Shown in pieces: positions 52,998-62,285 of a DNA stretch of 64,000 nucleotides (the stretch's first letter is position 1; each line of letters starts with the position of its first letter). Source of the stretch: JABDIY01 sp963803845 (lineage in GTDB: Bacteria > Actinomycetota > Acidimicrobiia > Acidimicrobiales > SZUA-35); the NCBI GenBank assembly GCA_963803845.1, contig CAWDNZ010000004.1, positions 1,364,001 through 1,428,000 on the forward strand, given 5' to 3'. The position numbers and the translations under genes were made by a program. A model generated the notes under the pieces. That model worked only from the letters and a program-made list of their open reading frames with translations, was not told the DNA's origin and made no database searches.

Positions 52998-53804
52998 GTG
53001 AAATCAACTCAAGGTGTTGAGGTTGCCGTGCAGGACTTCGGCGGGGAAGGACCGCTCCTGGTCATGGCCCACGCAACCGGGTTCCACGGGATGGTGTACA
53101 AACCACTGGCCCGACACCTTCAGGCTCATTTCCACTGCGTTGCGTTTGACTTTCGCGGGCACGGAGAGTCCGTCCTACCGCCGGCGGCGAGCTTGGATTG
53201 GCATCGAATGACCGACGACCTTTTGGCGGTGATCGACGGTCTGAGTCCGGAGGAGCCCGTCCGAGTTCTTGGCCACTCCATGGGTGGGGCGTGCATCGCA
53301 CTGGCGGCCCAACGCCAGCCTGACCGGATCCTTTCGGCGTGGACGTATGAGCCGATCCTGCTCCCTGTCGTGGAGAACCCCGAGCCATCACCAATCGCCG
53401 AAGGCGCGAAGCGGCGGCGTCTGATCTTTGCGAACCGGCGTGACGCATGGGAGAACTACGCATCAAAGGCCCCACTGAACCTCCTGAACCCGGATGCGCT
53501 GGACTGCTACGTTGAGCACGGTTTCGTGGATTTGCCCGACGGGACCGTGCAACTCGCCTGTCTCCCCGAAACCGAAGCCCTCGTCTTCCAAGGTGCCAAC
53601 GCCGGTGCTCTCGAAGCGGCGCGTGCCACGACAGTGCCCTTCGCTGTAGCGGTTGGGAACGACGGCGGGATGCCTGCTCAGGCGGGCCGGGCCGCAGTGG
53701 AGATGGCACCAAACCTTACGCTCGTGCCCATGGAGCTTTCGCACTTCGGCCCACTGGAGGCGCCCGAGACCGTTGCCTCAGCAGTGATCAGGTGGTTCCT
53801 TTGA
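52998..53804 (+). CDS. Alpha/beta hydrolase
   Basis: A 268-residue soluble hydrolase with GHSMGG (Ser94), the strand LLVMAHATGFHG, and the DFRGHGES loop. The C-terminal ELSHFGPLEAPE supplies the His. It starts at GTG 52998, and its 3' end overlaps the convergent DUF4032 gene by 17 bases. Substrate unknown; the third hydrolase of this fold in the window. Confidence 0.85.
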   Translation: MKSTQGVEVAVQDFGGEGPLLVMAHATGFHGMVYKPLARHLQAHFHCVAFDFRGHGESVLPPAASLDWHRMTDDLLAVIDGLSPEEPVRVLGHSMGGACIALAAQRQPDRILSAWTYEPILLPVVENPEPSPIAEGAKRRRLIFANRRDAWENYASKAPLNLLNPDALDCYVEHGFVDLPDGTVQLACLPETEALVFQGANAGALEAARATTVPFAVAVGNDGGMPAQAGRAAVEMAPNLTLVPMELSHFGPLEAPETVASAVIRWFL

Positions 53805-55050
53805 AGCTCGACTCATCGGCTTGTAGCACCGCTTTTTCTTCCGGGAGTTGAACCAGCACGTTCTCGATGTAGTCGTTGGTGGCGTTGACAAGTCCGTAGT
53901 CTTGGCCGGCCGTTTCCGACAGATACCACAGGTGTTCGATTACCTGAACATAGAACTCTGGCTCCGCCAGCCGACCCTTTAGATCGGGCGGAATAGCATC
54001 AACGGTTGGGCGATAGCGTTCGGTCAGCCAGCGGTATTCCACCACCGCCTCGGGCACCTGGCCTCTTTCGTTACCTGGCTCTGCGGCCAACCATGCTCCG
54101 TAGCCGCGGAGGTCCCGAAGAAGTTTGCGAGCCTGGTTTTCCTCGGCAATGATCCCGGTGATCTTCTCCAGCTCTCGCCGGTGATGCCCCTCTTCCACTA
54201 CAACCGGCCGAAAGCGTACGAGTCGGCGACCCTCGTTGTCTTGATGGATCTCCATCTCGGACGTGTCGAAGCCGAGGTCGTTCAATCGCTCCAGCCGTTC
54301 CGCAATGAGGAAGAGCTCATCGCCGTTGAGTTCATCGGTGCGAGTCAATTCGTTCCAGAGGTCGTGGTACCGGCGTTCCAGTGACTCCACCAACTCGATG
54401 GGGTCGACGGCGTCGGAGAGCTTGTCGAGTACCTGAAGTTCGAAGAGACCTCCGGCGATGTTTTCCACTGCGATCTGTAGATCATGTTCGCGTTGACCGT
54501 CGGTCAGTTTCTCTTGTAGATCACCGGTCTCGGTATCCACGATGTACGCCACCAACGCCCCGGCGTCTCTCAGGAAGAGTGCATTGCCCAAACTGCAGTC
54601 GCCCCAGAAGAGTCCAACGAGATGCAGGCGGCACAAGAGCACGGCTAGGGCGTCGATCAGGCTCTCGTGGAGTAGATCATTGCCAGGGGCCGCGAAGAGA
54701 TGCAGATAGGGGAGTGAGTAGCGCAAGTGTTGGGTGATCAAGATGGCATCCATCGGGGTCCCGTCCTCGGCAATTCGGCCGTCGGCCACTCCCACGAGGT
54801 CCACCACAGGAAGATCCTCCTCCTTCAGGAACTCGAGAATCTCGAACTCCCGATGAGCCAGTTCGGAACGGAGCTCCTTGAAAGCGAAATATGTGCCCTC
54901 GTGTTCGATGAAGCGCACCACGTGCCGGTGACGGCCCCGTGGTAGCCGTACGGCCATCTCATCGGGCCACATCTCAAGGGGTGTGCTCCACGGAAAGCTC
55001 AGGAAGTCGGGCCGGGCTGGGCCGCTGGTTTTGAGTCGGAGGGCTACCAT
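53788..55050 (-). CDS. DUF4032 kinase-like protein
   Basis: A 420-residue protein. The first 200 residues have a protein-kinase-like fold: AFKELRSELAHREFEIL (Lys and Glu of the N-lobe) and a catalytic-loop-like GLFWGDCSLGNALFLRDAGALVAYIVDTETGD, where the usual H-x-D reads W-G-D and D-x-E-T stands for DFG. The rest is the DUF4032 helical domain. These actinobacterial proteins resemble lipopolysaccharide/Kdo kinases; the substrate is not known. Cytosolic. Confidence 0.82.
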   Translation of the reverse strand: MVALRLKTSGPARPDFLSFPWSTPLEMWPDEMAVRLPRGRHRHVVRFIEHEGTYFAFKELRSELAHREFEILEFLKEEDLPVVDLVGVADGRIAEDGTPMDAILITQHLRYSLPYLHLFAAPGNDLLHESLIDALAVLLCRLHLVGLFWGDCSLGNALFLRDAGALVAYIVDTETGDLQEKLTDGQREHDLQIAVENIAGGLFELQVLDKLSDAVDPIELVESLERRYHDLWNELTRTDELNGDELFLIAERLERLNDLGFDTSEMEIHQDNEGRRLVRFRPVVVEEGHHRRELEKITGIIAEENQARKLLRDLRGYGAWLAAEPGNERGQVPEAVVEYRWLTERYRPTVDAIPPDLKGRLAEPEFYVQVIEHLWYLSETAGQDYGLVNATNDYIENVLVQLPEEKAVLQADESSFKGTT

Positions 55051-55133
55051 CGCAGAATTACGGTAGGGGAGTGAGTGGGATTACCTTCGCCTTTATGACT
55101 AGCGTCATCCCGAAATCCTTGCCCAGATTCAGC

Positions 55134-56150
55134 TCAGGTTTTGGCACCCGGGCTCAATAGCTGTTGAGCCGCTCGTCGGCCGCTGAGGAAGGCTCCTTCA
55201 ACTCTTGCGCCGCCGAAAGCATCCCCGGCGAGGATCACCGGGTGGCTCGTTCCGTCCACCGTGAGGAAGCGATCTGGATGACCGTTTCGAGGCCCTGCGT
55301 AGCGCCACTTTTTCACCTGGATCTCGTGCCAAGTTTTGCAGCCGAGCACGCGGTGAAGCTCCGGGGTCAGGCGGTCGATGATCTCTTGGTCAGGACGGTC
55401 GAAGAGAGCGGCGGAAAGGGCTGGCTCGGTGTGGAACGTGAGCCCAATGTGGTCGGAGATCCCTTTGGCTCGGTTCTCTGCGATGAATGTGAACATCGGG
55501 TCCAGTGGCTGCTGAAGGGCTCCGCTCGCGCCGAGACGGTCGGCGGGATCGGTATCGGTGATTACGAGAAGGGCGATCACGGTGTGGTAAGTGATGAGGC
55601 GGATCGGATCGGGCACAGGCATTCCGCCGGCTTCCAGCATCTCGATGCACTGTGGTGCTGGGGCTGTGACGAGGACCGCCTGGGCTTCGTCTGGGATACG
55701 AGTAGCGGCGTCGTAGGTGGCGGTAATTGATCCGCCGGCGTCGATGAGGGAGTGGACCCGTTGGTTCACCACAAGGTCACCCCCAGCCCGAACAAAGGCG
55801 GCGGACAGGTGTTTGGCGAGTCTGGACATGCCTCCGTTCGTTCGATATCGGGGGTGGCCGTCGGGGTTTTCGGCATCGAACCCGTTGGTCCACACGCTCA
55901 CGACCCCATCGTGCTCCCACATTCGCACAGCGTGGCCGAATTCGGTTGAGCGAACGGTGAAGAACTGGGCCCCATGGTCGAGCGTGGCTTTTCCGATTCG
56001 GCGGGTCGCCAAGCGTCCCCCCACACTCCTGCCCTTGTCGACCAGGCGGACCGATTTCCCGGCTTCGGCTAGAGCCAAGCCGGCGGTGAGGCCGGTCATT
56101 CCTGCGCCTACTACGAGAACATCCACGCCATCACTAGACACGGCAGACAC
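55134..56150 (-). CDS. FAD-dependent amine oxidase/renalase-like oxidoreductase
   Basis: About 338 residues. The FAD motif VLVVGAGMTGLTAGLALAEAG is near residue 10, followed by KGRSVGGRLATRR and HGAQFFTVRS, which match renalase-like NAD(P)/FAD proteins. A C-terminal GDAFGGARVEGAFLSGRRAA completes the flavin site. The GTG at 56150 was chosen since the frame upstream is weakly conserved-looking. Probable oxidase of an unknown small substrate; cytosolic. Confidence 0.82.
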   Translation of the reverse strand: MSAVSSDGVDVLVVGAGMTGLTAGLALAEAGKSVRLVDKGRSVGGRLATRRIGKATLDHGAQFFTVRSTEFGHAVRMWEHDGVVSVWTNGFDAENPDGHPRYRTNGGMSRLAKHLSAAFVRAGGDLVVNQRVHSLIDAGGSITATYDAATRIPDEAQAVLVTAPAPQCIEMLEAGGMPVPDPIRLITYHTVIALLVITDTDPADRLGASGALQQPLDPMFTFIAENRAKGISDHIGLTFHTEPALSAALFDRPDQEIIDRLTPELHRVLGCKTWHEIQVKKWRYAGPRNGHPDRFLTVDGTSHPVILAGDAFGGARVEGAFLSGRRAAQQLLSPGAKT

Positions 56151-56314
56151 CGTAGCAATCGTTGACGCACGGGGCTGCGCCGGAAACTTTTCGGCGCAGG
56201 GTGGAGGCAAAGCGGACTCGGTGGCCGGCGGCGCCGCGAGGGTTACAGCTTTGCAAATCGTCAAGATTTTCCAATCCGGTAGGGATTGATTGCAGCGCCG
56301 GGGATGATTAGGCC

Positions 56315-57880
56315 ATGGGACGCATCCTCGTTACAGAAAAGTTGGCCACAGAGGGCCTTGAACTCCTTCGCGACGCTGGTCACGAGGTCGACGTGCAACT
56401 CGGCTTGAGCCCTGAGCAGATCCATCGAGTTATCCCCGGAGCGCACGCACTGATCGTCCGTTCGGCAACAACGGTGACCGAGGCGATGCTCGATGCGGGC
56501 AGTGCCCTTCAAGTGGTGGGGCGGGCCGGGGTTGGTCTTGACAACATAGACGTCAATGCGGCCACGAAGCGGGGCGTGATGGTGGTCAACGCACCTTTGT
56601 CCAACGTGTTGAGTGCCGCGGAGCAGACCATGGCCCTGATCTTGGCCCAGGCCCGGAACACGCCACAGGCCCACTCGGCCCTTGTTCTGGGGCGGTGGGA
56701 GCGGAGTCAGTGGACGGGAATGGAGCTTGCGGGGAAAACCCTGGGGATCGTAGGCCTCGGCCGAATCGGGTCGCTGGTGGCACAGCGGGCACGCGCATTC
56801 GATATGCGGTTGGTAGCGCACGATCCGTTCGTGTCGTCCGAACGAGCGGAAAGCTTCGGTGTCGAGCTCATGTCGCTCGACGAATTGGCGGCTGTCAGCG
56901 ACATCGTCACGGTTCACGTTGCGCGGACACCGGAGACCATTGGGCTCATCGGTTCGGAGTTCATCGGCAAGGCGAAGGCGGGGATACGAGTGATCAATGT
57001 GGCTCGGGGCGGGATCGTGGATGAGACCGCTCTTCTCGCCGGCCTCGAGAGCGGCCAGGTGGGTGGTGCCGGCCTCGACGTGTTTTCAGCTGAACCGATG
57101 ACCGAGTCGCCGCTCTTCAGCCATCCCAAGGTAGTGGTCACGCCCCATCTCGGCGCATCGACCACCGAGGCGCAGCTCCGAGCCGGCGTAACCATTGCGG
57201 AGCAGGTGGATCTCGCGCTGTCGGGCCACTTCGTTCCGTTCGCTGTCAACGTTGATGCCGGTGAGGTGCCGAGCACGGTGTCTCCGTTCTTGCCGCTTGC
57301 GGAGCAGGTTGGCGCCATCTTCGCCGGGCTCGTCGGCGAGCTTCCCGACCGGGTTGTGCTCAGCTTGGAGGGGGAATTGGGCGGCTACGACGATCGCCTT
57401 GTCACGCTGGCGGCTGCCAAGGGTCTTCTCCATTTCAGTGGCGAGTTGGCCAGTTACGTGAACGCCCGCTCGCTGTTGCGAGAGAAAGGTGTGCAACTCA
57501 ACGTGGTTTCGTCGGTTCAGCCACGGGACTATGTGAGCCTTCTCACCTTCACCGGTGCCGGCCGATCGATCTCGGCCACGCTGCTGGGTCTCGGAAACGA
57601 GGCTCGCATCGTTGTGCTCGATGAACACGACATCGACGTTTCTCCGGCTGGGAACATGTTGGTCCTTCGTAACGACGACCGACCCGGGGTGATCGGCGTT
57701 GTCGGAACGGCCCTCGGCGATGCCGGCGTGAACATCGACGACATGAACGTTGGGCGCAGTGCCGACCACGAATCAGCGGTGATGGTCATCACCACCAGGG
57801 AACCGTTCAGCGCCGCTATCGGTGAGCGCCTCCGCGCCCTCGACGGGATTCTTCAGGTTGACCTGGTGCTGCTGGGGTAG
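56315..57880 (+). CDS. serA: D-3-phosphoglycerate dehydrogenase
   Basis: A 521-residue enzyme that starts serine synthesis by oxidising 3-phosphoglycerate with NAD+. Domains: substrate-binding (1-100), NAD-binding with GLGRIGSLVAQRA near residue 147, catalytic Arg in NVARGGIVDE and Glu/His in the HLGASTTEAQ region, an allosteric ASB domain (about 310-445), and a C-terminal ACT domain (GVIGVVGTALGDAGVNIDDM). The long actinobacterial type is usually feedback-inhibited by serine. It lies opposite the FAD gene with 164 bases between the starts. Confidence 0.96.
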   Translation: MGRILVTEKLATEGLELLRDAGHEVDVQLGLSPEQIHRVIPGAHALIVRSATTVTEAMLDAGSALQVVGRAGVGLDNIDVNAATKRGVMVVNAPLSNVLSAAEQTMALILAQARNTPQAHSALVLGRWERSQWTGMELAGKTLGIVGLGRIGSLVAQRARAFDMRLVAHDPFVSSERAESFGVELMSLDELAAVSDIVTVHVARTPETIGLIGSEFIGKAKAGIRVINVARGGIVDETALLAGLESGQVGGAGLDVFSAEPMTESPLFSHPKVVVTPHLGASTTEAQLRAGVTIAEQVDLALSGHFVPFAVNVDAGEVPSTVSPFLPLAEQVGAIFAGLVGELPDRVVLSLEGELGGYDDRLVTLAAAKGLLHFSGELASYVNARSLLREKGVQLNVVSSVQPRDYVSLLTFTGAGRSISATLLGLGNEARIVVLDEHDIDVSPAGNMLVLRNDDRPGVIGVVGTALGDAGVNIDDMNVGRSADHESAVMVITTREPFSAAIGERLRALDGILQVDLVLLG

Positions 57881-57893
57881 ACCGCCCTTTGAG

Positions 57894-60005
57894 TCATTTC
57901 TGGAAGCTGACCCACTGGCCCGGGGCCAGTGTTGCGAGGTCCCAGCTGTGTACACCGCTCTGCGAAACGGTGTAGAGCGTTCCATTGGCGATGACGGTGC
58001 GCATGATTCCCGGTGCGTATGACCAGCAGTACTCCTCGGTCGGAGGGTCACTTGGGGCAATCTCGACACCATCCACGAGAGGCTCCACGGGGTACACGTC
58101 GCCTCGCTCACAATGGTTCTCGGCGCTATGCCGTACGGATCCAGCGTCCACGAGTGATCGACCTTCCACCCGTACCAGCTGAACCGAGGCCGCATTGCTT
58201 TCGGTCCGTTCGTTCCACTCCCAGGACTCCACAGGGATGATGGCGGTGTTGGTAGGAGACCAGAAGGTGAATGCCCGGGCATCCCACTGAACGATCGAAG
58301 AGGAGCTTTCCCCGCCCAAACTGAGCGTGGCGATGCGTTGGGGATTGGCGGGGTTGGAGACATCGAACAGCGATGCCTGGGCCCCCCGCTGACGTCCGTC
58401 GTCGGTGGCGTCCTGGCCAACGCCCATCATGAGGCCGTCGCCAAGTGGGTGAAGGTAGTTGGAGAACCCGGGGATCTTCAGCTCGCCAAGGGTGGCCGGT
58501 GCGGCAGGATCCCTTAGGTCGATCACATACAGCGGATCGGTCTGACGGAACGTGACGACGTAGGCGGTGTCGCCCTGGAAGCGCACGGCGAAGATCTGCT
58601 CGTTCTTCCCTAGGCCGTCGACCCGCCCCGTTTCGACCAGCGCACCATCCCGTTCAGCTAGGACGGCGATCGAGCTTGATGAATCGTTCCAGTCATTGGG
58701 GTTGCGTTGGGTTGTGGCTACCCGCAGGTACCCGTTGTATTCACTGAGGCTGTAGTGGTTGAGTAGTTCACCCTTCACCGAACCGGAGGCTACGTAGCTG
58801 GCCCGCGTGGGATCGGTGATGTCGAAATTGTGCAACGCCACCCTGATGATCTCTCCGGCCTTTGGCTGACCGGTGTTGTTGTCCCACTCGGGGTATCGGG
58901 GCGTGGCCACGGTGAGGCGATCGGTGCTGGCGTAGACGGTTTGGCCATCGGTGATGACACCGAGGGAATCGGTCAGAGTGAATCCGTTGTTTGCATCAAC
59001 GGTGAGAAGGCCAATGCTGCCAAAGCCGGCGAACTCCGCCGGTAGGTGGGTGCGGTCGCAGTTGAAAAGCAGGCCGGAATCGACGGTCTCTCCATCTTCA
59101 ATGACTCGGTATGCCGGCAGCCAGTCGTCGATCGTGCTCTGCCGAAGCAACTCCTGGTTGGCCTTGGTGGCGGCATCCTCGGTGTTGGGGTTGCTGGGGA
59201 ACAGCCACCCGAAGTTGCCCATCCCGGCCCGCACGACCACACGTACGGTGCCGTCGACTTCCCGAGCCGAGACGTAGGATCCGACGAATTCGATGGAACG
59301 ACCGACGGTGCCGGAATCCAAGTTGATCGTGGTGATGGTGGTGAGTTCCTGCCCGCCCCGAATGTACGAGCGGGAGAGGTCGGCTCCGCTGCGCAGAATC
59401 GGTGAGTCTGTCCATGAGGTGGACATCAGCAGGGCTTGGTCGCCATTGATGAAGATTTCACCCTGGCCGTATTCGTTGACCATTTTCACCGAGTGCTTCA
59501 GGACCGGGACGGGACCGCTGATATCCAGAACGTGGACCATGTTGTTGGCAACCACGATCATCCGGCTGCCATCGGTCTTCACGATGTCGGCTTCGTCCAC
59601 CCCGGTTTCCTGGGTGTTGGTGCTGGAGTAGCTGTCATCCTCTCCTGCGGTTTGATACCGGTTGGCCGCTGGAGAGTCACCACCTTGGGCGAGGTCGATG
59701 CCTCCATCGGCCGGCTCGCCGGCGGCGGCATCCTCCATCACCTCGACAGGGAAACCGTAGAAGTTGTCTCCGAAACCGTAGGGTCCCACACGTTCCAGTC
59801 CTTCATCAATCAGGCGGGACAACAAGGCATCACAGTTGCCAACGGTCTGCAGCCCCGACGTGAGGAGGATGTCTTCTATGTTCAGATCCTGCCGAGGCAG
59901 TGTGTCGTCTGGAGCGGAACTTGGGTCATCGGCAACGCAGGCGGCGGCGCAAAGTGAGAGCGCAAGTGCGATCGAGGCAAGAGTTCGTGACCGTTTCATA
60001 CCCAT
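57894..60005 (-). CDS. Beta-propeller (PF09826) lipoprotein
   Basis: A 703-residue exported lipoprotein with signal MGMKRSRTLASIALALSLCAAAC and lipidated Cys near residue 23. The diagnostic motif TNTQETGVDEADIVKTDG, near residue 130, defines the PF09826 beta-propeller family. Blades such as VIDLRDPAAPATLGELKIPG and WDARAFTFWSPTNTAIIPVE follow. The start may be the second Met (59999). Function is unknown; family members are surface proteins. Ends 14 bases from the serA stop, convergent. Confidence 0.88.
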   Translation of the reverse strand: MGMKRSRTLASIALALSLCAAACVADDPSSAPDDTLPRQDLNIEDILLTSGLQTVGNCDALLSRLIDEGLERVGPYGFGDNFYGFPVEVMEDAAAGEPADGGIDLAQGGDSPAANRYQTAGEDDSYSSTNTQETGVDEADIVKTDGSRMIVVANNMVHVLDISGPVPVLKHSVKMVNEYGQGEIFINGDQALLMSTSWTDSPILRSGADLSRSYIRGGQELTTITTINLDSGTVGRSIEFVGSYVSAREVDGTVRVVVRAGMGNFGWLFPSNPNTEDAATKANQELLRQSTIDDWLPAYRVIEDGETVDSGLLFNCDRTHLPAEFAGFGSIGLLTVDANNGFTLTDSLGVITDGQTVYASTDRLTVATPRYPEWDNNTGQPKAGEIIRVALHNFDITDPTRASYVASGSVKGELLNHYSLSEYNGYLRVATTQRNPNDWNDSSSSIAVLAERDGALVETGRVDGLGKNEQIFAVRFQGDTAYVVTFRQTDPLYVIDLRDPAAPATLGELKIPGFSNYLHPLGDGLMMGVGQDATDDGRQRGAQASLFDVSNPANPQRIATLSLGGESSSSIVQWDARAFTFWSPTNTAIIPVESWEWNERTESNAASVQLVRVEGRSLVDAGSVRHSAENHCERGDVYPVEPLVDGVEIAPSDPPTEEYCWSYAPGIMRTVIANGTLYTVSQSGVHSWDLATLAPGQWVSFQK

Positions 60006-60063
60006 GGGACGATGATCGGCAGGATTCGGTTCCCGCCGAAGCAGAATATGTTGGCGGAATCAG

Positions 60064-60632
60064 TTACGCGGACGCTTCGAACGCAGTGATGGCATCTTCG
60101 TAACGGAGCGTGAGGCTGATGTCATCGAGGCCTTCCAGGAATCGCTCTTGAGTTGAGTTGTCAAGCGGGAACTGGGCCTCGAAGCCGATCGCCGGCGCTT
60201 CGATCGTGCGCCGGGCCACGTCGACGGTGATCTCCAAGTCGGGGTCTGCCGCAACGGCGGCCATGAGCAACCGAACGTCCTCGGCGGGGAGGACAACGGG
60301 GATCAGACCGTTCTTGGTTGAGTTGTTCCGGAAGATGTCGCCGAACCGCGGGGATACCACCGCCGCAAATCCGCTCTGTTGGATTGCCCACACGGCGTGC
60401 TCACGACTGGACCCAACACCAAAGTTTGGACCGGCCAGCAGGATGGTGGCTCCTGAGAAACGTTCGTCGTTCATAACGAAGCTCGGGTCGTCTTTCCATT
60501 CGGAGAAGAGTCCCTTTCGAAACCCGTTCGTTCGACTCGTTTCAGCCAATCCGACGGGATGATCTGATCAGTGTCAACATCGGAGCGGTCAAGGGGCACG
60601 GCCCGACCGGTCACTACCTGCACGGGTTCCAT
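60064..60632 (-). pseudogene. leuD: 3-isopropylmalate dehydratase small subunit with a single-base frameshift
   Basis: The small subunit of isopropylmalate isomerase. The N-terminal half starts at the ATG at 60632 and reads VPLDRSDVDTDQIIPSDWLKRVERTGF in parts, the classic LeuD start. It then leaves frame, and the protein continues in another frame from GLFSEWKDDPSFVMN through AGPNFGVGSSREHAVWAI to the end at 60064. The break lies in the CCCTTT run at 60512-60517. Adding one base gives about 189 residues, the normal LeuD length. The start overlaps the leuC stop by one base. Given the intact leuC, a base-call error is as likely as a real mutation. Confidence 0.88.
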
Positions 60633-62065
60633 CAGTTCTTTCCTCCTGTGACGTTATCCAGGTCGCTAGGATGGGCGAACCGTCCAAGGATTGCAGTAGC
60701 TGCTGCAACGCCGGGGGCCACCAGATGGGTGCGGCCACCCCGGCCCTGTCTTCCTTCGAAGTTGCGGTTGCTGGTGGAAGCGCATCGCTCGCCGGGCTTG
60801 AGCTTGTCGGGGTTCATGGCGAGGCACATGGAACAGCCCGGCTCCCGCCAGTCAAACCCGGCCTCGATGAACACGGCATCGAGACCCTCGCTGACCGCCT
60901 GCGCCTTGACGGCATGTGACCCCGGCACCACAAGCGTCCGAACACCTGGCGCCACTTTTCGGCCTCGAGCCACCGCGGCCGCCGCCCGCAGGTCCTCGAT
61001 CCGACTATTGGTGCAGGAGCCGATGAACACCGTGTCCACCTTCACTGCGCTGAAGGGGGTTCCGGCCTCGAGACCCATGTAATCAAGCGCTCGGCTGGCG
61101 GCTTCCTGCGACGTTGCATCGGCGAAATCACTGGGAGTAGGAACCGCGCCGGACAAGTTGGCAACCTGCCCAGGGTTGGTGCCCCAACTGACCTGAGGAA
61201 AAACGGTGGCGGCATCGATCACAACTTCGCTGTCAAACGTTGCTCCGGGGTCGGTAGGGAGAGTGCTCCAATCGGCAACCGCAGCGTCCCACGCCGATCC
61301 CGACGGGCAGTGCTCCCGGCCCTTGAGGTAGTCGAACGTGGTTTGGTCGGGAGCGATCATGCCGGCTTTGGCGCCCGCTTCGATGCTCATGTTGCAGACG
61401 GTCATACGTCCCTCCATTGAGAGGTCCGTGAACGCCTGGCCGCGGTACTCCACGATGTGGCCGATGCCGCCGCCCGTTCCGATGTGGCCGATTACCGCCA
61501 GGATCAGATCCTTCGCCGTGGAGCCGTCGGGCAGCGAACCTTCCACCGTGATACTCATGGTCTTTGGGCGCTGCTGGGGGAGTGTCTGGGTGGCGAGGAC
61601 ATGTTCTACCTCGCTGGTGCCGATTCCGAAGGCCAGCGCACCGAACGCTCCGTGGGTAGCGGTGTGGGAATCACCACAGACCACGGTCATCCCCGGCCTG
61701 GTGAGGCCTTGCTCTGGACCGATCACGTGCACGATTCCCTGGCCCGGGGAACCCATGGGATGGTTGGTGATCCCGAACTCGGCGGTGTTGTTTCGCAGGG
61801 TTTGGATTTGCAGGGCACTGATCTCGTCGGCGATTGGCTGGTGGATGTTTTCGGTTGGCACGTTGTGATCTTCGGTGGCGACCGTGAGGTCGGGTCGACG
61901 AACCTTGCGACCAGCGATTCGTAGGCCGTCAAACGCCTGCGGCGAGGTGACCTCGTGGATCAGGTGAAGGTCGATGTAGAGGAGGTCGGGTTCGCCGTTC
62001 TCGCCGGCCTTGACTACGTGACGGTCCCATACCTTGTCGGCCAGTGTTCTCGGTGCATTGCTCAC
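60632..62065 (-). CDS. leuC: 3-isopropylmalate dehydratase large subunit
   Basis: A 477-residue [4Fe-4S] enzyme that isomerises 2- to 3-isopropylmalate in leucine synthesis with LeuD. Cluster ligands lie in GSCTNSRIEDLRAA and EPGCSMCLAMNPDKL, and the motifs VCGDSHTATHGAFGALAFGIGTSEVEHVLATQ (in parts) are aconitase-type. The GTG at 62065 was chosen: it overlaps the stop of a short ORF upstream by 4 bases, and the longer frame is not conserved. Forms a heterodimer with LeuD. Confidence 0.95.
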   Translation of the reverse strand: MSNAPRTLADKVWDRHVVKAGENGEPDLLYIDLHLIHEVTSPQAFDGLRIAGRKVRRPDLTVATEDHNVPTENIHQPIADEISALQIQTLRNNTAEFGITNHPMGSPGQGIVHVIGPEQGLTRPGMTVVCGDSHTATHGAFGALAFGIGTSEVEHVLATQTLPQQRPKTMSITVEGSLPDGSTAKDLILAVIGHIGTGGGIGHIVEYRGQAFTDLSMEGRMTVCNMSIEAGAKAGMIAPDQTTFDYLKGREHCPSGSAWDAAVADWSTLPTDPGATFDSEVVIDAATVFPQVSWGTNPGQVANLSGAVPTPSDFADATSQEAASRALDYMGLEAGTPFSAVKVDTVFIGSCTNSRIEDLRAAAAVARGRKVAPGVRTLVVPGSHAVKAQAVSEGLDAVFIEAGFDWREPGCSMCLAMNPDKLKPGERCASTSNRNFEGRQGRGGRTHLVAPGVAAATAILGRFAHPSDLDNVTGGKN

Positions 62066-62235
62066 GACAACCAGGTTACTGGGAGCGGTGAGAGTGTGAG
62101 GCGGTAGCTCTGCGGGCCCCGGGTCGATTCGGGGTGACCCTCGTTGTCGCCATACGGAGCTTGTCGCAATACTCCGGCAATGAGATCGTTGATCGCATGA
62201 ACCTGCGGTGCGTCTGCGAATGTGACATCTGTCAT
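62062..62235 (-). CDS. Short ORF translationally coupled to leuC
   Basis: A 57-codon frame from ATG 62235 to TGA 62062, whose stop overlaps the leuC GTG (GTGA). It begins MTDVTFADAPQVHAINDLIA, faintly like the first residues of GNAT acetyltransferases, and its last 12 residues contain four Leu. No family is established. It may be a leuC leader that couples translation, or a remnant of a larger gene. The overlap is the main evidence that it is translated. Confidence 0.45.
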   Translation of the reverse strand: MTDVTFADAPQVHAINDLIAGVLRQAPYGDNEGHPESTRGPQSYRLTLSPLPVTWLS

Positions 62236-62285
62236 GGGGTGGGCCCAATCTCCCCTTCGGCCAACTCAACTTCTAGGGTCGTGTA

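Noticed and set aside
60064..60549. LeuD starting at 60549
   Set aside because: That start would lose the DTDQIIP segment, which is present just upstream in another frame.
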